A DNA stretch of 64,000 nt from Jutongia hominis (GTDB taxonomy: Bacteria; Bacillota; Clostridia; Lachnospirales; Lachnospiraceae), in assembly GCF_014384965.1 (NCBI RefSeq), contig NZ_JACRSW010000001.1, positions 1 through 64,000 of the forward strand, read 5' to 3'. Made by a program: the position numbers and the translations under genes. The stretch's first letter is position 1; each line of letters opens with the position of its first letter. This document shows, in pieces, positions 35,236-45,634 of this stretch. The notes under the pieces are model-generated. The model saw only the letters and a program-made list of their open reading frames with translations, had not been told where the DNA came from and did not search any database.

Positions 35236-35337
35236 CTATTTTCCAATACATGAAACCTTAAATTGTCTATAAAAACAGCACACCCCATAAGACTATTGTT
35301 CACACAAAACCACTATAGGAACATTTTTCTATTCCAC

Positions 35338-35384
35338 ACAAAAAGCATCATAATTGCTCTTAAACAGCTTTTATGATGCTTTTT
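35338..35384 (-). terminator. Terminator of the deacetylase gene
   Basis: AAAAGCATCATAA pairs with TTATGATGCTTTT around a loop of about 17 bases; T-runs flank both sides. It lies 47 bases past the stop. Confidence 0.8.
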
Positions 35385-35431
35385 GCGAACCAGAAGAACA
35401 TATTCCTGACAAATTAAATCTGCTATTTGAA

Positions 35432-36361
35432 TCATTTTCCGCTAAAATGCAACTCTCCTGCCTTGATCGGAATGCCTTTATAATAAAAAAGTTCATCTAC
35501 TGTAACTAATTGAAATCCCTGCTTTACCAGACGCGGCACTAACTTTTTAACAGCTTTTGCTGTCGTTGGATACAGATCATGCATCAGGACAATATCTCCA
35601 TCCTCAAGCTTTTTGCATCTTTTCAAAACTTTTTTTGTATTTCTGGATTTCCAGTCTTCTGAATCAACACTCCAGCAGATCATCGGTACTTTCATATTCT
35701 TACGGACTTTTGCATTGACAAACCCACCCGGTGGACGTAAAGCAGTCGGCTCGCAGCCAATGATATTCCGAATGGCTTTGTTGGTCTTATTCTGTTCTTT
35801 TTTAATCCCTTTCGCTTTTAATCTGGTCAGATAAACATGTGAATACGTATGGCTTGCAATCTCACATCCCATATTATATGCCCGTTGTACAGAGGAGGCA
35901 TACTCAGATACTCTGCTTCCTACGCAGAAAAATGTCGCTTTTCCATTATTCTGTTCAAAAACATCTAAGATCTTCTCTGTAACAGGAGAATATGGACCAT
36001 CATCAAATGTCATGGCAATCATTGGTTTACTTGGATCCAGATCTTTTCTTAACCATCGTTCACTTCCAACAGGTGCCGGTGTTGGTGTTGCTGTCGGAAC
36101 CGGTGTCTGCTTTGCTGCATTTTTCTTTTTCTCCGCAGCTGCTTCTTTCGCTGCTTCTTTTCTCGTGTTTTCTCTATTCAAAGATATTGCTTTAACAACT
36201 AAAACCCCTAATATAATACAAAGTGCGATAATAGAATTCATAATAATCCATCTTAATCGCAACTGTTTTTTTCGTTTCCGTGCTCTGATATCAGCTCTCT
36301 GACGCATACTCATCTCCGGGAATTCCTCCTGCTTTTCCCTTTTGTTCTCTAATGCTTTCAT
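35432..36361 (-). CDS. Membrane-anchored polysaccharide deacetylase (NodB domain)
   Basis: A 309-residue carbohydrate esterase 4 enzyme. A short cytoplasmic tail, one membrane anchor (about 42-62), and a Lys/Ala- then Pro/Thr-rich linker precede the NodB domain. Catalytic motifs: MIAMTFDDGPYSPVTEKIL with the Asp pair, SHTYSHVYL with the metal-binding His residues, and LRPPGGFVN. It likely removes acetyl groups from peptidoglycan or another wall glycan. The start chosen is the ATG at 36361, five bases after GGAGG; an ATG four codons upstream overlaps that site. Confidence 0.92.
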   Translation of the reverse strand: MKALENKREKQEEFPEMSMRQRADIRARKRKKQLRLRWIIMNSIIALCIILGVLVVKAISLNRENTRKEAAKEAAAEKKKNAAKQTPVPTATPTPAPVGSERWLRKDLDPSKPMIAMTFDDGPYSPVTEKILDVFEQNNGKATFFCVGSRVSEYASSVQRAYNMGCEIASHTYSHVYLTRLKAKGIKKEQNKTNKAIRNIIGCEPTALRPPGGFVNAKVRKNMKVPMICWSVDSEDWKSRNTKKVLKRCKKLEDGDIVLMHDLYPTTAKAVKKLVPRLVKQGFQLVTVDELFYYKGIPIKAGELHFSGK

Positions 36362-36466
36362 ATTGCCCTCCATCTTCTATTCATTATACAGTTACCTATC
36401 ATAGCACAACAAATAATTTTGTCATCACAGTTTCATTTCTTTTTTGTTAAAAAACTATTACTTTTT

Positions 36467-36832
36467 TCATTTTCCTTTTGAAAACATCCCTCCTACCATT
36501 CCTGAAATACTGCATATAAATGCACTGCCGATAATTTGTGTATGCTGTTTTAAATCAATATGCATCATTGCTATGCCGAGCAGCAGTAAAAACATAAAAT
36601 AAAGAAAGCCAATAAACAGACCCCATAAAAATTTCTGTGACCCCATTGCTTTTCCGATCAGACAACCTCCGATCAGACTGCTGATGATATACGCAGCGAT
36701 CACACCGGCAGATAAGAAATTTGCTCCACCATCCATTTTCCAGATACATATTGTTAAAAGCAGCAATACTATCACCGAACTGATCAACATAATACCAAGA
36801 ATAACACTTATGTTTTTTATATTTTCTTTCAT
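36467..36832 (-). CDS. TIGR04086-family membrane protein
   Basis: A 121-residue protein with four membrane helices (about 8-30, 40-58, 66-88, 98-115), Gly-rich at the helix ends (SSLIGGCLIGKAMGSQK, SGMVGGMFSKGK). This matches the TIGR04086 (YrzE-like) family commonly found near yajC and secDF in clostridia. The function is unknown. It precedes the deacetylase on the same strand by about 105 bases. Confidence 0.8.
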   Translation of the reverse strand: MKENIKNISVILGIMLISSVIVLLLLTICIWKMDGGANFLSAGVIAAYIISSLIGGCLIGKAMGSQKFLWGLFIGFLYFMFLLLLGIAMMHIDLKQHTQIIGSAFICSISGMVGGMFSKGK

Positions 36833-37046
36833 AGTCCTTCTTTACTCCATCGATTCTTTTACTCTACTATAACTTATACCGTATCGAAAGAAAATATTCC
36901 TTTGTTTCTCTGACTTTTTTATCTTGCCAGATTGTGGTAGAGTATATGTATACAAACTTTGTAATCAAAAAACGATACACAAAGCAACATGGTAATACAA
37001 ATTATAACATTTTGACATATGACCAAAAAAGAAAAGAGGCGATTTT

Positions 37047-37919
37047 ATGCATACGATTGATCTACATGTACATTCAAATTTTTCAGACGGAACCTGTTCT
37101 CCTGAGAACTTGATAGAATTAGCCTATAAAAAAAATCTGTCTGCTTTTGCACTGACAGATCATGATTGTGTCGAAGGTCTTGAACCGGCTTTCGCATATT
37201 TGAAAAAAAAGGGCTATCCACTCGAATTGATCCCCGGTACAGAACTTTCGGTTGACTATAACCATCATGAGATCCATTTAGTCGGTCTTTTTATTGATAT
37301 CCATAATCAAAAGTTAATAAAACAGACAACTGATTTTGTCAACAAACGAAAACAAAGAAATCTGGATATGATAAAAAACTTTCAAAAAGCCGGAATTCCG
37401 ATGACAGCAGAAGAACTTTCGGGAGGAAATCCGAATGCTGTCATTACCAGAGCACATTTTGCACGTTATCTGATCGAACATGGTGTTGCAAAAGATTCGA
37501 AAGAAGCATTTTCTAAATATCTGGGCGAGGATTCTCCCTTTTATGTCAAGCGGACACGTACAGCCGCTATTGATGGCATTCATCTGATCTGTGAAGCCGG
37601 TGGTGTTCCAATCCTTGCCCATCCACTTCACTATAAACTGCCTGAGCCTACATTACGTGCCATGATACAAGAGTTCAAAGAACATGGACTGCGTGGTATT
37701 GAAGTAATGTATTCGAACCATTTTGCTGCTGATGAAGTTTTTGTTAAGCGTCTTGCAAAAGAATATGATCTGCTGCCAAGTGGAGGTTCGGATTTTCACG
37801 GGAAGAATAAACCTTCCATTGATCTTGGTTCCGGCAGAGGCAACTTAACGATCCCCTATCAATATCTCGTAGATCTTGCTGCCTGCGTTGATTATCCATT
37901 GCATCAAAAAGCGGATTAA
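37047..37919 (+). CDS. PHP-domain phosphoesterase (TrpH/YciV-like)
   Basis: A 290-residue PHP-domain protein. The metal ligands are visible: DLHVHSNFSDGT, ALTDHDCVEG, PGTELSVDYNHHEIHLVG, PILAHPLHY and SGGSDFHG. The family includes 3',5'-nucleotide bisphosphate phosphatases and 5'-3' RNA exonucleases (RNase AM), so a nucleotide or RNA substrate is likely, but the exact one is open. AAAGAGG precedes the ATG. It is the sole plus-strand gene here, convergent with yajC. Confidence 0.88.
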   Translation: MHTIDLHVHSNFSDGTCSPENLIELAYKKNLSAFALTDHDCVEGLEPAFAYLKKKGYPLELIPGTELSVDYNHHEIHLVGLFIDIHNQKLIKQTTDFVNKRKQRNLDMIKNFQKAGIPMTAEELSGGNPNAVITRAHFARYLIEHGVAKDSKEAFSKYLGEDSPFYVKRTRTAAIDGIHLICEAGGVPILAHPLHYKLPEPTLRAMIQEFKEHGLRGIEVMYSNHFAADEVFVKRLAKEYDLLPSGGSDFHGKNKPSIDLGSGRGNLTIPYQYLVDLAACVDYPLHQKAD

Positions 37920-37925
37920 AACGAT

Positions 37926-38000
37926 ACATAAAAAAGTGCAAAGCCGGGGCTTTGCTATATGTACCACTACTGTACGAGCAGTTTCCTATTCCATAAAAAA
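37926..38000 (-). repeat. Dispersed terminator-linked repeat, copy B (short form)
   Basis: It has the TTTCCTATTCCATAAAAAA edge, the CTACTGTACGAGCAG part and a shortened GCAAAGCC-GG-GGCTTTGC hairpin, but lacks the AAGAATTGC hairpin of copies A and C. It begins exactly at the T-tract of the terminator at 38001-38084. Confidence 0.8.
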
Positions 38001-38084
38001 GGTCTGTAAACAGAATTCTTCGCATCTTTCAAGTTCAGGCATTTGCCTGATCTCTGAAAGAATAGTGCAATTCTTTTACAGACC
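38001..38084 (-). terminator. Large branched terminator of the tgt-yajC operon
   Basis: GGTCTGTAAA (38001-38010) pairs with TTTACAGACC (38075-38084), and inside lie AGAATT/AATTCT and a nested CTTTCA...CAGGCA-TT-TGCCTG...TGAAAG stem. A-runs and T-runs flank both ends. At 84 bases it is much larger than an ordinary terminator and could be an independent RNA structure. Confidence 0.7.
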
Positions 38085-38117
38085 TTTTTATTTTAAAAAA
38101 TTTACAAAACCGGAAGC

Positions 38118-39631
<1,514 letters not shown>

Positions 39632-39747
39632 TTAAAAACGAACCTCTTTATATCACACACAAATAATGCGATAATACCACCGACAGCACATTCTGTCAAC
39701 CGTATACTTTTTTGCTGACTGCCCATCTCCTTGCAAAAACGATCTGC

Positions 39748-40221
39748 CTATCGGTCAAAATAATCCATGATCAGCTTGACAACAAAGATGATCAATATGA
39801 CAGGAAGTAAAAAGACAACGAAAATCTTTAATGCCAATGCAAGAATCGCAAGAACAACCGCTATGATCACAATACCGATGATCCAGCGTTTGATCTGTTC
39901 TGCTTTCGAATATCCTGTGTCTTCTTCCGACCAGCTATTACTACCTGACTCGTCGTGATATTCGGAATGTTCTCTGCTGTATTCGCTTCTTGCCTTCTCT
40001 GTATAATAATCTGCCATCGGACCTTTGGAAGCCTTATATGCTTCTATGATCGTTCTGGCGATCAGACGCGGATCACCAAGTTCCTGTATCACTTCCTGCT
40101 CTGAACCGTCAGCATTATCAAAATAATTGCGATAAAAAGTAACATTTTCTTCTACGTCTTCTAATGGGATACAGCCTTCGAGACTTTCCCTTAAAATCGA
40201 AAGAAATTCTATTCTGTCCAT
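39748..40221 (-). CDS. DUF1700-family (HAAS-domain) membrane protein
   Basis: A 157-residue protein with an N-terminal HAAS-like helical domain (MDRIEFLSILRESLEG to ~60, including NVTFYRNYFDNA and VIQELGDPRLIARTI), a polar acidic linker, and two adjacent membrane helices (about 112-150). Such proteins usually follow a PadR-family repressor and sense or act at the membrane; no padR gene is next to this one. The start at 40221 is chosen from GAGGAGG eight bases upstream. Confidence 0.82.
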   Translation of the reverse strand: MDRIEFLSILRESLEGCIPLEDVEENVTFYRNYFDNADGSEQEVIQELGDPRLIARTIIEAYKASKGPMADYYTEKARSEYSREHSEYHDESGSNSWSEEDTGYSKAEQIKRWIIGIVIIAVVLAILALALKIFVVFLLPVILIIFVVKLIMDYFDR

Positions 40222-40269
40222 CCTGACCTCCTCGTATCGCCTCTCTATCAAACCTTTTTTGTTCCCTGC

Positions 40270-40322
40270 CTTTTAGAAAGAAAAGACACCCATGCATATA
40301 AATTGTATGGCTGTCTTTTCTT
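40270..40322 (-). terminator. Terminator of fba
   Basis: AAAAGACACCCATGC (from 40281) pairs with GTATGGCTGTCTTTT (to 40319) through one mismatch and one G-U pair. It lies about 90 bases past the fba stop. T- and A-rich flanks are on both sides. Confidence 0.7.
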
Positions 40323-40410
40323 TTTATGAAGTATCCGTAACTTTCGTTTTCAATACTTCTAACTTTCATTTTAAACGATCAGTCTGACGATCGTTTCTGC
40401 ATGAAATACA

Positions 40411-41277
40411 TTATTTTGCTTTTCCAACAGAACCGAAAAGTTCCATCTTCTCTTTTACAGTAGCTTTGATTGCTTCTGCACCTGGAGCAAGAAGTTTACG
40501 TGGGTCAAATCCCTTTCCTTCTAAGTCCTTACCTTCTTCGATATACTTACGTGTAGCCTCCTGGAATGCAAGCTGACACTCTGTATTTACATTAATCTTA
40601 GCAACACCAAGAGAAATCGCTTTCTTGATCATATCCGCAGGAATACCTGTACCGCCATGAAGAACTAATGGCATATCACCTGTCTTAGCCTGAATGGCAT
40701 CTAATGTCTCAAAGCTTAAACCAGCCCAGTTTTCAGGATATTTACCATGAATATTACCGATACCTGCTGCAAGCATTGTAACACCAAGATCAGCGATTGC
40801 TTTACATTCATCAGGATCAGCACATTCACCGGCACCGATAACACCATCTTCTTCACCACCGATAGAACCAACTTCTGCTTCCAAAGAGATACCAAGGATA
40901 TCACATGCATGAACTAACTGTGTTGTCTTTTCGATATTCTCTTCGATCGGATAATGAGAACCATCAAACATGATTGAAGAAAAACCTGCATTGATACAAG
41001 CCTTTGCACCTTCAAATGAACCATGATCTAAGTGAAGAGCAACCGGCACGGTAATGTTTAATTCTTCAAGCATACCTTTTACCATACCTACGATTGTCTT
41101 ATAACCACACATATATTTGCCGGCACCTTCTGATACACCAAGAATAACCGGTGACTGTAATTCTTCTGCTGTAAGTAAAATGGATTTTGTCCACTCTAAG
41201 TTATTGATGTTAAACTGTCCTACTGCATACTTTCCTGCTTTTGCTTTTGTAAGCATTTCTTTTGCTGATACTAACAT
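40411..41277 (-). CDS. fba: Class II fructose-bisphosphate aldolase
   Basis: A 288-residue zinc-dependent aldolase of glycolysis. Metal and substrate motifs are VALHLDHGSFEGAKACINAG, SLEAEVGSIGGEEDG, GIGNIHGKYPENW and LVLHGGTGIPADMIKKAI. The start is the ATG at 41277 (MLVSAKEMLTKAKAGKYAVG), six bases after GGAGG. Codon use looks favourable, as expected for an abundant enzyme. A TATAAT (41343-41348) with a weak -35 lies upstream. Confidence 0.96.
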   Translation of the reverse strand: MLVSAKEMLTKAKAGKYAVGQFNINNLEWTKSILLTAEELQSPVILGVSEGAGKYMCGYKTIVGMVKGMLEELNITVPVALHLDHGSFEGAKACINAGFSSIMFDGSHYPIEENIEKTTQLVHACDILGISLEAEVGSIGGEEDGVIGAGECADPDECKAIADLGVTMLAAGIGNIHGKYPENWAGLSFETLDAIQAKTGDMPLVLHGGTGIPADMIKKAISLGVAKINVNTECQLAFQEATRKYIEEGKDLEGKGFDPRKLLAPGAEAIKATVKEKMELFGSVGKAK

Positions 41278-41377
41278 AATATAACCTCCATCTTTTGATT
41301 TACTCTCTATGAGCCTGTCTGTTTTCCTCATAAACAAACTTTATTATATACTATTTTTTCTAAAAAGGGAATAGATA

Positions 41378-42211
41378 TTATAATATCTTTTGGATCCGGT
41401 CGATCTGGTCGATCGTCTTTTGGTATCCTTCTTCGTAAGTCTGTCGAAGAACACTGACATCTTCTTCATAACTGTTTAATGCATGATCCGGACGGATAAT
41501 GATTCCCTTTCCTTCTTTTTCAAGCTGTTCACAGGCTTTTACCGATTCATTATATTTCTTATACCGTTCACAAAGTGCTTTTGCAATCATCGGATATTTA
41601 TGGCGGATGATGCGTGCCACGGTTCTGTCGGAACGCTTACATTCCTTTTGAAAGCCTTTGGGCTGTGTCAAAACCATCAAAGCCCTGTCATTCCCATCAG
41701 CTAAAACTTTATCGATCGGAATGGGATTGGACAAACCGCCATCATAATATTTACGTCCCTGTACCTCGATTGCCGGGAATGCAACCGGAAGTGCACAACT
41801 TGCACAGATTGTATCGAAATTATGATCCACATCTTTTTGCGTAAAATATTTCACTTTACCGGTAACAGCATCGGTTGTTGTGATCAAAAATTTACCGGAA
41901 TACTCTGAAAATGTTTTCATATCAAACAGATCGATCTTATTGGGAATATCACGAAAAACAAACTGAATTCCGAAAATGCTCTTTTGCCTGATCAGATTGC
42001 GTTTTCCAACATATCTTTTATCGTTTCGATATTTTTCAAACACTCTGATATTACGTCCTTTCTGCTTGGAAATATAAGAAGCTGCATCTGCTGCTCCCGC
42101 TGAAACACCTATACAATAAGGAAAGTAAATCTCTTTTTCCAAAAGAGCATCCATCACTCCACAACTAAAAACTGCCCGAAAAGAACCACCTTCAAAAAGA
42201 ACACCTGCCAT
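41378..42211 (-). CDS. Patatin-like phospholipase family protein
   Basis: A 277-residue lipid acyl hydrolase with the patatin catalytic dyad: Ser in IGVSAGAADAAS and Asp in KYYDGGLSNPIPI; the oxyanion loop is VLFEGGSFRAVFSCGV (EGG rather than the usual GGG). It resembles the bacterial YjjU/RssA-like group. No signal peptide is seen, so it acts in the cytoplasm or at the inner membrane face. It lies 32 bases downstream of a hybrid histidine kinase and probably shares its transcript. Confidence 0.9.
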   Translation of the reverse strand: MAGVLFEGGSFRAVFSCGVMDALLEKEIYFPYCIGVSAGAADAASYISKQKGRNIRVFEKYRNDKRYVGKRNLIRQKSIFGIQFVFRDIPNKIDLFDMKTFSEYSGKFLITTTDAVTGKVKYFTQKDVDHNFDTICASCALPVAFPAIEVQGRKYYDGGLSNPIPIDKVLADGNDRALMVLTQPKGFQKECKRSDRTVARIIRHKYPMIAKALCERYKKYNESVKACEQLEKEGKGIIIRPDHALNSYEEDVSVLRQTYEEGYQKTIDQIDRIQKIL

Positions 42212-42243
42212 TTTTGCTCACTCCTTTATTTGAATTTCTGTCA

Positions 42244-44625
42244 TCAGCAGATCTTATCCGTCTTCTTTTGCAATATTTCTGCAATTGTCTTACGAAGTAT
42301 CTGAGAATCAATTGGTTTGGATAAATGTACATTGATTCCTGCCTTTTCTGATTTTTCTCTGTCTTCATCATATGCATTTGCAGTCATCGCAATGATCGGA
42401 ACGCACTTCGCATCCGGTCTGTCTAACTTACGAATATTACGTGCAGCTTCCAGACCATCCATGACCGGCATACGGATATCCATAAATATGATATCATACA
42501 TACCGGCATCCGACTGCTCAAACATTTCAAGACCAATCTTTCCGTTGTCTGCACAATAAATCTGTGCTCCCTGATTTTTAAGCATTTTGCTAAGAATCAT
42601 CTGATTGATCGGATGATCTTCTATGATCAGCACATTTTTTCCTTCTAAAAGCACTTTTTCCGTTTCAAACTGCTTTTTCGGTGTACTGTTCTTATCTGCT
42701 TCTTCAAACGACAGATTGATCAGGAATGTCGTTCCAATATTTTTTTCACTCTTAATCTCGATATTTCCATTCATTTTATTGATAATACCATACGCAATTG
42801 CAAGTCCGAGACCGGTACCTTCTACCGGGTGTTGTGCCATTCGCTCTTCCTGCATAAAAGGTTTGAATAGATTCTTTTGAAACTCTTTGCTCATCCCAAT
42901 GCCATTATCTGCTACTTCAAACCGGCAGTTGATCTTATGATCCTGTCTGTTTGTCTGCATCGAAAGCAGAATTTTTCCACCATGCGGTGTAAACTTGACT
43001 GCGTTTGAAATAATATTAATAAAAATCTGATCTAAACGAAGTTTATCAACATAAATATCCGGAAAATCTTTTCCTGCTGCGATCAATAATGTGATATTCT
43101 TTTGTTTGCATAATGTCTGGACATAATTTTGCATATTCATCAAAAAGTCTTTCAGATTATAACGTACCGGATGCAGCTTAAACTCGCCGCTTTCAATTTT
43201 TGACATATCAAGCACATCATTAACCAGATGTAAAAGATGTTTCCCTGACACTTCGATTTTATTCAGATAATCTAAAAGAACTTCCCTATTATCTATCTCA
43301 GACTTTGCTAAATCGGTCAGTCCAAGCACAACATTCATCGGTGTACGAATCTCATGACTGACGGTTGCAAGAAATTCTGATTTGGCATTATTCGCCTGTT
43401 CTGCCAGATTCAAAGCAGTCTCTAACTGCCGTTTCTTCTCGCGTTCTCTGCTGACAACCGATTCTACATCCACCTGATTAACCGCAATTATATTTTTCTT
43501 GGAATCAACATACCGATAAGAGAGGTTCTTGCGGTGTATGGTTCCATCATTTGGATTGAGCATATCAACTTCTGTACGATACACGGTTTTTAACCGCAGA
43601 CGTTTCTGAATCTCTTCCATTGAGTTGTTCCATACTCTCTTTTCAACATCATCATTCACACAAAACTTTAATAAAGATTGCCGGATCAGTTCCGGATAAT
43701 TTCCACTAACATATTCTTCTTGGTATTTTCCTTTGTTCTGTTTGCAATAGAAATAGTTATCGGCTTTTGTATAAATAATTCCCGCAAAATCATAATCATT
43801 CCCTAAAATAGCTTCCGAAGCACACTTTTCCATATAGGATCGGCTTTCATCCCTGGTATAAAAAAAAGCAACCACATCTAAATTTCCCGGGTGACGAAGT
43901 AATTTGCACTCTAACTTCAGGTATAAAGGTGCTTTTGTTGTATAGTCCCTTGCAAAAAAGTTAAACTGACTGTCACTGACCCCACTTTGATACTGTTCTA
44001 ACAAATATTTTCTCGAAAAACGGTTTGCGTCATTCTGACTGATCCCTATTTCTTCAAACAAACTCTTCATACGGTCGTAATAGGACTTGACCTCCAACAA
44101 TATCTTATCCGTTATCTTTTTCCCTTTTTCTTCCAGATATTCAATCGTATCTGTTGTCAGATTATAACGGCAATACTCCCATAAAAGATCTGTTCCGTTT
44201 TTTACTTTCTGATGTACCTCATCCTGAAACTCTTCCGAATGTCTTCTTTCTTCCATGCTCCGTTCTGTCACATCGTTCAGGATACAGGCTACATGGTCTT
44301 TCCGGTCAGGATACACGATAATTTCATAATAACGTTCTTTTTCTCTTTTTAATATATACGTCTTCTTTTGCTGTTTTTGTTTTGCTACTTCACATAATAA
44401 TGAAAGAAAGCCCTGATCTTTCTTATCCAGCTCCGCTATAATATCTTTAATTCCGATGTTTTCAAAGATTTTCTCTAATGCATGATTATGATATACCATT
44501 TGATAATCGCGGTATTCTCCAGTTTTTCCAAAGATAAGCCGAAACATTGCAAATGCCACCGGTGCTTTATCAAAAACGGCACAATGCTGCTGTATATCAA
44601 CAGTATGCTGCGACAGTATCTCCAT
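42244..44625 (-). CDS. Soluble hybrid sensor histidine kinase/response regulator
   Basis: A 793-residue protein. An N-terminal PAS-like part (about 10-130, then a second sensory region to ~380) has no membrane helix, so the sensor is cytoplasmic. A coiled coil leads to HisKA (FLATVSHEIRTPMNVVLGLT, phosphorylated His), then HATPase (DNGIGMSKEFQKNLFKPF and VEGTGLGLAIAYGI), then a receiver (NVLIIEDHPINQMILSKML, Asp in IIFMDIRMPVMDG, Lys in LSKPID). No separate response regulator is adjacent. The downstream patatin gene is likely co-transcribed. Confidence 0.94.
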   Translation of the reverse strand: MEILSQHTVDIQQHCAVFDKAPVAFAMFRLIFGKTGEYRDYQMVYHNHALEKIFENIGIKDIIAELDKKDQGFLSLLCEVAKQKQQKKTYILKREKERYYEIIVYPDRKDHVACILNDVTERSMEERRHSEEFQDEVHQKVKNGTDLLWEYCRYNLTTDTIEYLEEKGKKITDKILLEVKSYYDRMKSLFEEIGISQNDANRFSRKYLLEQYQSGVSDSQFNFFARDYTTKAPLYLKLECKLLRHPGNLDVVAFFYTRDESRSYMEKCASEAILGNDYDFAGIIYTKADNYFYCKQNKGKYQEEYVSGNYPELIRQSLLKFCVNDDVEKRVWNNSMEEIQKRLRLKTVYRTEVDMLNPNDGTIHRKNLSYRYVDSKKNIIAVNQVDVESVVSREREKKRQLETALNLAEQANNAKSEFLATVSHEIRTPMNVVLGLTDLAKSEIDNREVLLDYLNKIEVSGKHLLHLVNDVLDMSKIESGEFKLHPVRYNLKDFLMNMQNYVQTLCKQKNITLLIAAGKDFPDIYVDKLRLDQIFINIISNAVKFTPHGGKILLSMQTNRQDHKINCRFEVADNGIGMSKEFQKNLFKPFMQEERMAQHPVEGTGLGLAIAYGIINKMNGNIEIKSEKNIGTTFLINLSFEEADKNSTPKKQFETEKVLLEGKNVLIIEDHPINQMILSKMLKNQGAQIYCADNGKIGLEMFEQSDAGMYDIIFMDIRMPVMDGLEAARNIRKLDRPDAKCVPIIAMTANAYDEDREKSEKAGINVHLSKPIDSQILRKTIAEILQKKTDKIC

Positions 44626-44720
44626 TGCTTCTCCTCCATTCCCAGATCATTTTCTCTCCACATCATATCATTTTCCTTGTGATCAGACAACCATAAACTC
44701 AGGCCACGGATAATAAGAAA

Positions 44721-44749
44721 TTGACTTAATTTTCGCATTATGGTATACC
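44721..44749 (+). promoter_or_regulatory. trpF promoter
   Basis: TTGACT (44721-44726), 17-base spacer and TATACC (44744-44749), 37 bases before the chosen trpF start. Confidence 0.75.
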
Positions 44750-44785
44750 AAAACAAAAACATAAAATGAAGAAATGAGGATGATT

Positions 44786-45430
44786 ATGTTAATCAAAATA
44801 TGCGGACTGACAAAAGTAACAGAAGCGGATTATCTGAATGCCAACCATGTAGATTTTGCAGGTTTTGTACTCTTTTTCCCAAAAAGTAAACGAAATATTA
44901 CGATTGAGCAGGCAAAAGAGATCATGCAGGCACTGGATCCTTCCATTAAAAAAACAGCCGTTGTCGTCAAACCTTCTATCAAACAGATCAGACAGATTGA
45001 AGCTGCCGGATTTGACTATATACAGATTCACGGAATGATCGATCCGGCTCTTTTCTCTCAGATCCGGCTTCCGGTTTTAAAAGCCTTTAATGTAAAGGAT
45101 ATGGATACGATTGCTGATTACCGCTTAGATAAAAATGTAGCAGGGTATGTCTTTGATGCGCATGAACCGGGCAGTGGAAAATCTTTTGACTGGTCTATGC
45201 TTTCTGATATTCCTCGCGATAATAAACTTTTCTTTCTTGCAGGCGGGATATCAGCAGACAATGTCAAAGAAGCGATTAAAAAGCTTTCACCGGATGGCAT
45301 TGATGTCTCTACAGGCGTAGAATACAACGCAAGTAACAAGACCGGAAAAGATCCTCAAAAAATAGAAGAATTTGTCCGTATCATACGAACAGAACAAAAA
45401 ACATATAACCGATTTTCTTTTTATAAGTAA
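44786..45430 (+). CDS. trpF: Phosphoribosylanthranilate isomerase TrpF
   Basis: A 214-residue (beta/alpha)8 isomerase of tryptophan synthesis. The signature is visible: LIKICGLTKVTEADYLN (general-base Cys), DFAGFVLFFPKSKRNI, FDYIQIHG, and the phosphate loop FFLAGGISADNV with DGIDVSTGVE. Start is the ATG at 44786 preceded by GAGGATG; an ATG in frame four codons upstream is too close to it. It stands alone, without other trp genes, so it may have been recruited or left outside the main operon. Confidence 0.92.
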   Translation: MLIKICGLTKVTEADYLNANHVDFAGFVLFFPKSKRNITIEQAKEIMQALDPSIKKTAVVVKPSIKQIRQIEAAGFDYIQIHGMIDPALFSQIRLPVLKAFNVKDMDTIADYRLDKNVAGYVFDAHEPGSGKSFDWSMLSDIPRDNKLFFLAGGISADNVKEAIKKLSPDGIDVSTGVEYNASNKTGKDPQKIEEFVRIIRTEQKTYNRFSFYK

Positions 45431-45452
45431 TCAGAAAATTTCAAAAGAATGC

Positions 45453-45481
45453 TTTACAGTCCACTTTTTGTATGGTAAAGT
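45453..45481 (+). promoter_or_regulatory. Promoter of the riboswitch-controlled purine operon
   Basis: TTTACA (45453-45458), 17-base spacer and TAAAGT (45476-45481). Transcription should begin near 45488, exactly where the riboswitch P1 stem begins. Confidence 0.7.
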
Positions 45482-45487
45482 AAAGAC

Positions 45488-45584
45488 AGTTATATGACTG
45501 ACGGAAGTGGAGAATACCACAGGGAGTATAACTGATATGCAGCCGACCGTCTGGGCAGATTGTCCGGAGGAGTGGGCTTTTTTT
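45488..45584 (+). promoter_or_regulatory. ZTP (pfl) riboswitch with overlapping terminator
   Basis: The RNA matches the pfl/ZTP class: P1 AGUUAUA (45488-45494) with UAUAACU (45527-45533), the conserved ACUGACGGAAGUGG...CCACAGGG core, and the downstream CCGACCGUCUGGGCA (45543-45557) that forms P3 and the pseudoknot. A competing stem between AGCC (from 45541) and GGCU (to 45578), followed by T7, would terminate transcription when the ligand is absent. ZTP/ZMP accumulates when 10-formyl-tetrahydrofolate is short, which fits control of AICAR transformylase just downstream. Confidence 0.93.
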
Positions 45585-45634
45585 ATACTTTCAAACAAGA
45601 ATCTGTTATTTTTGAACCAGAGAGGAGATTTATC

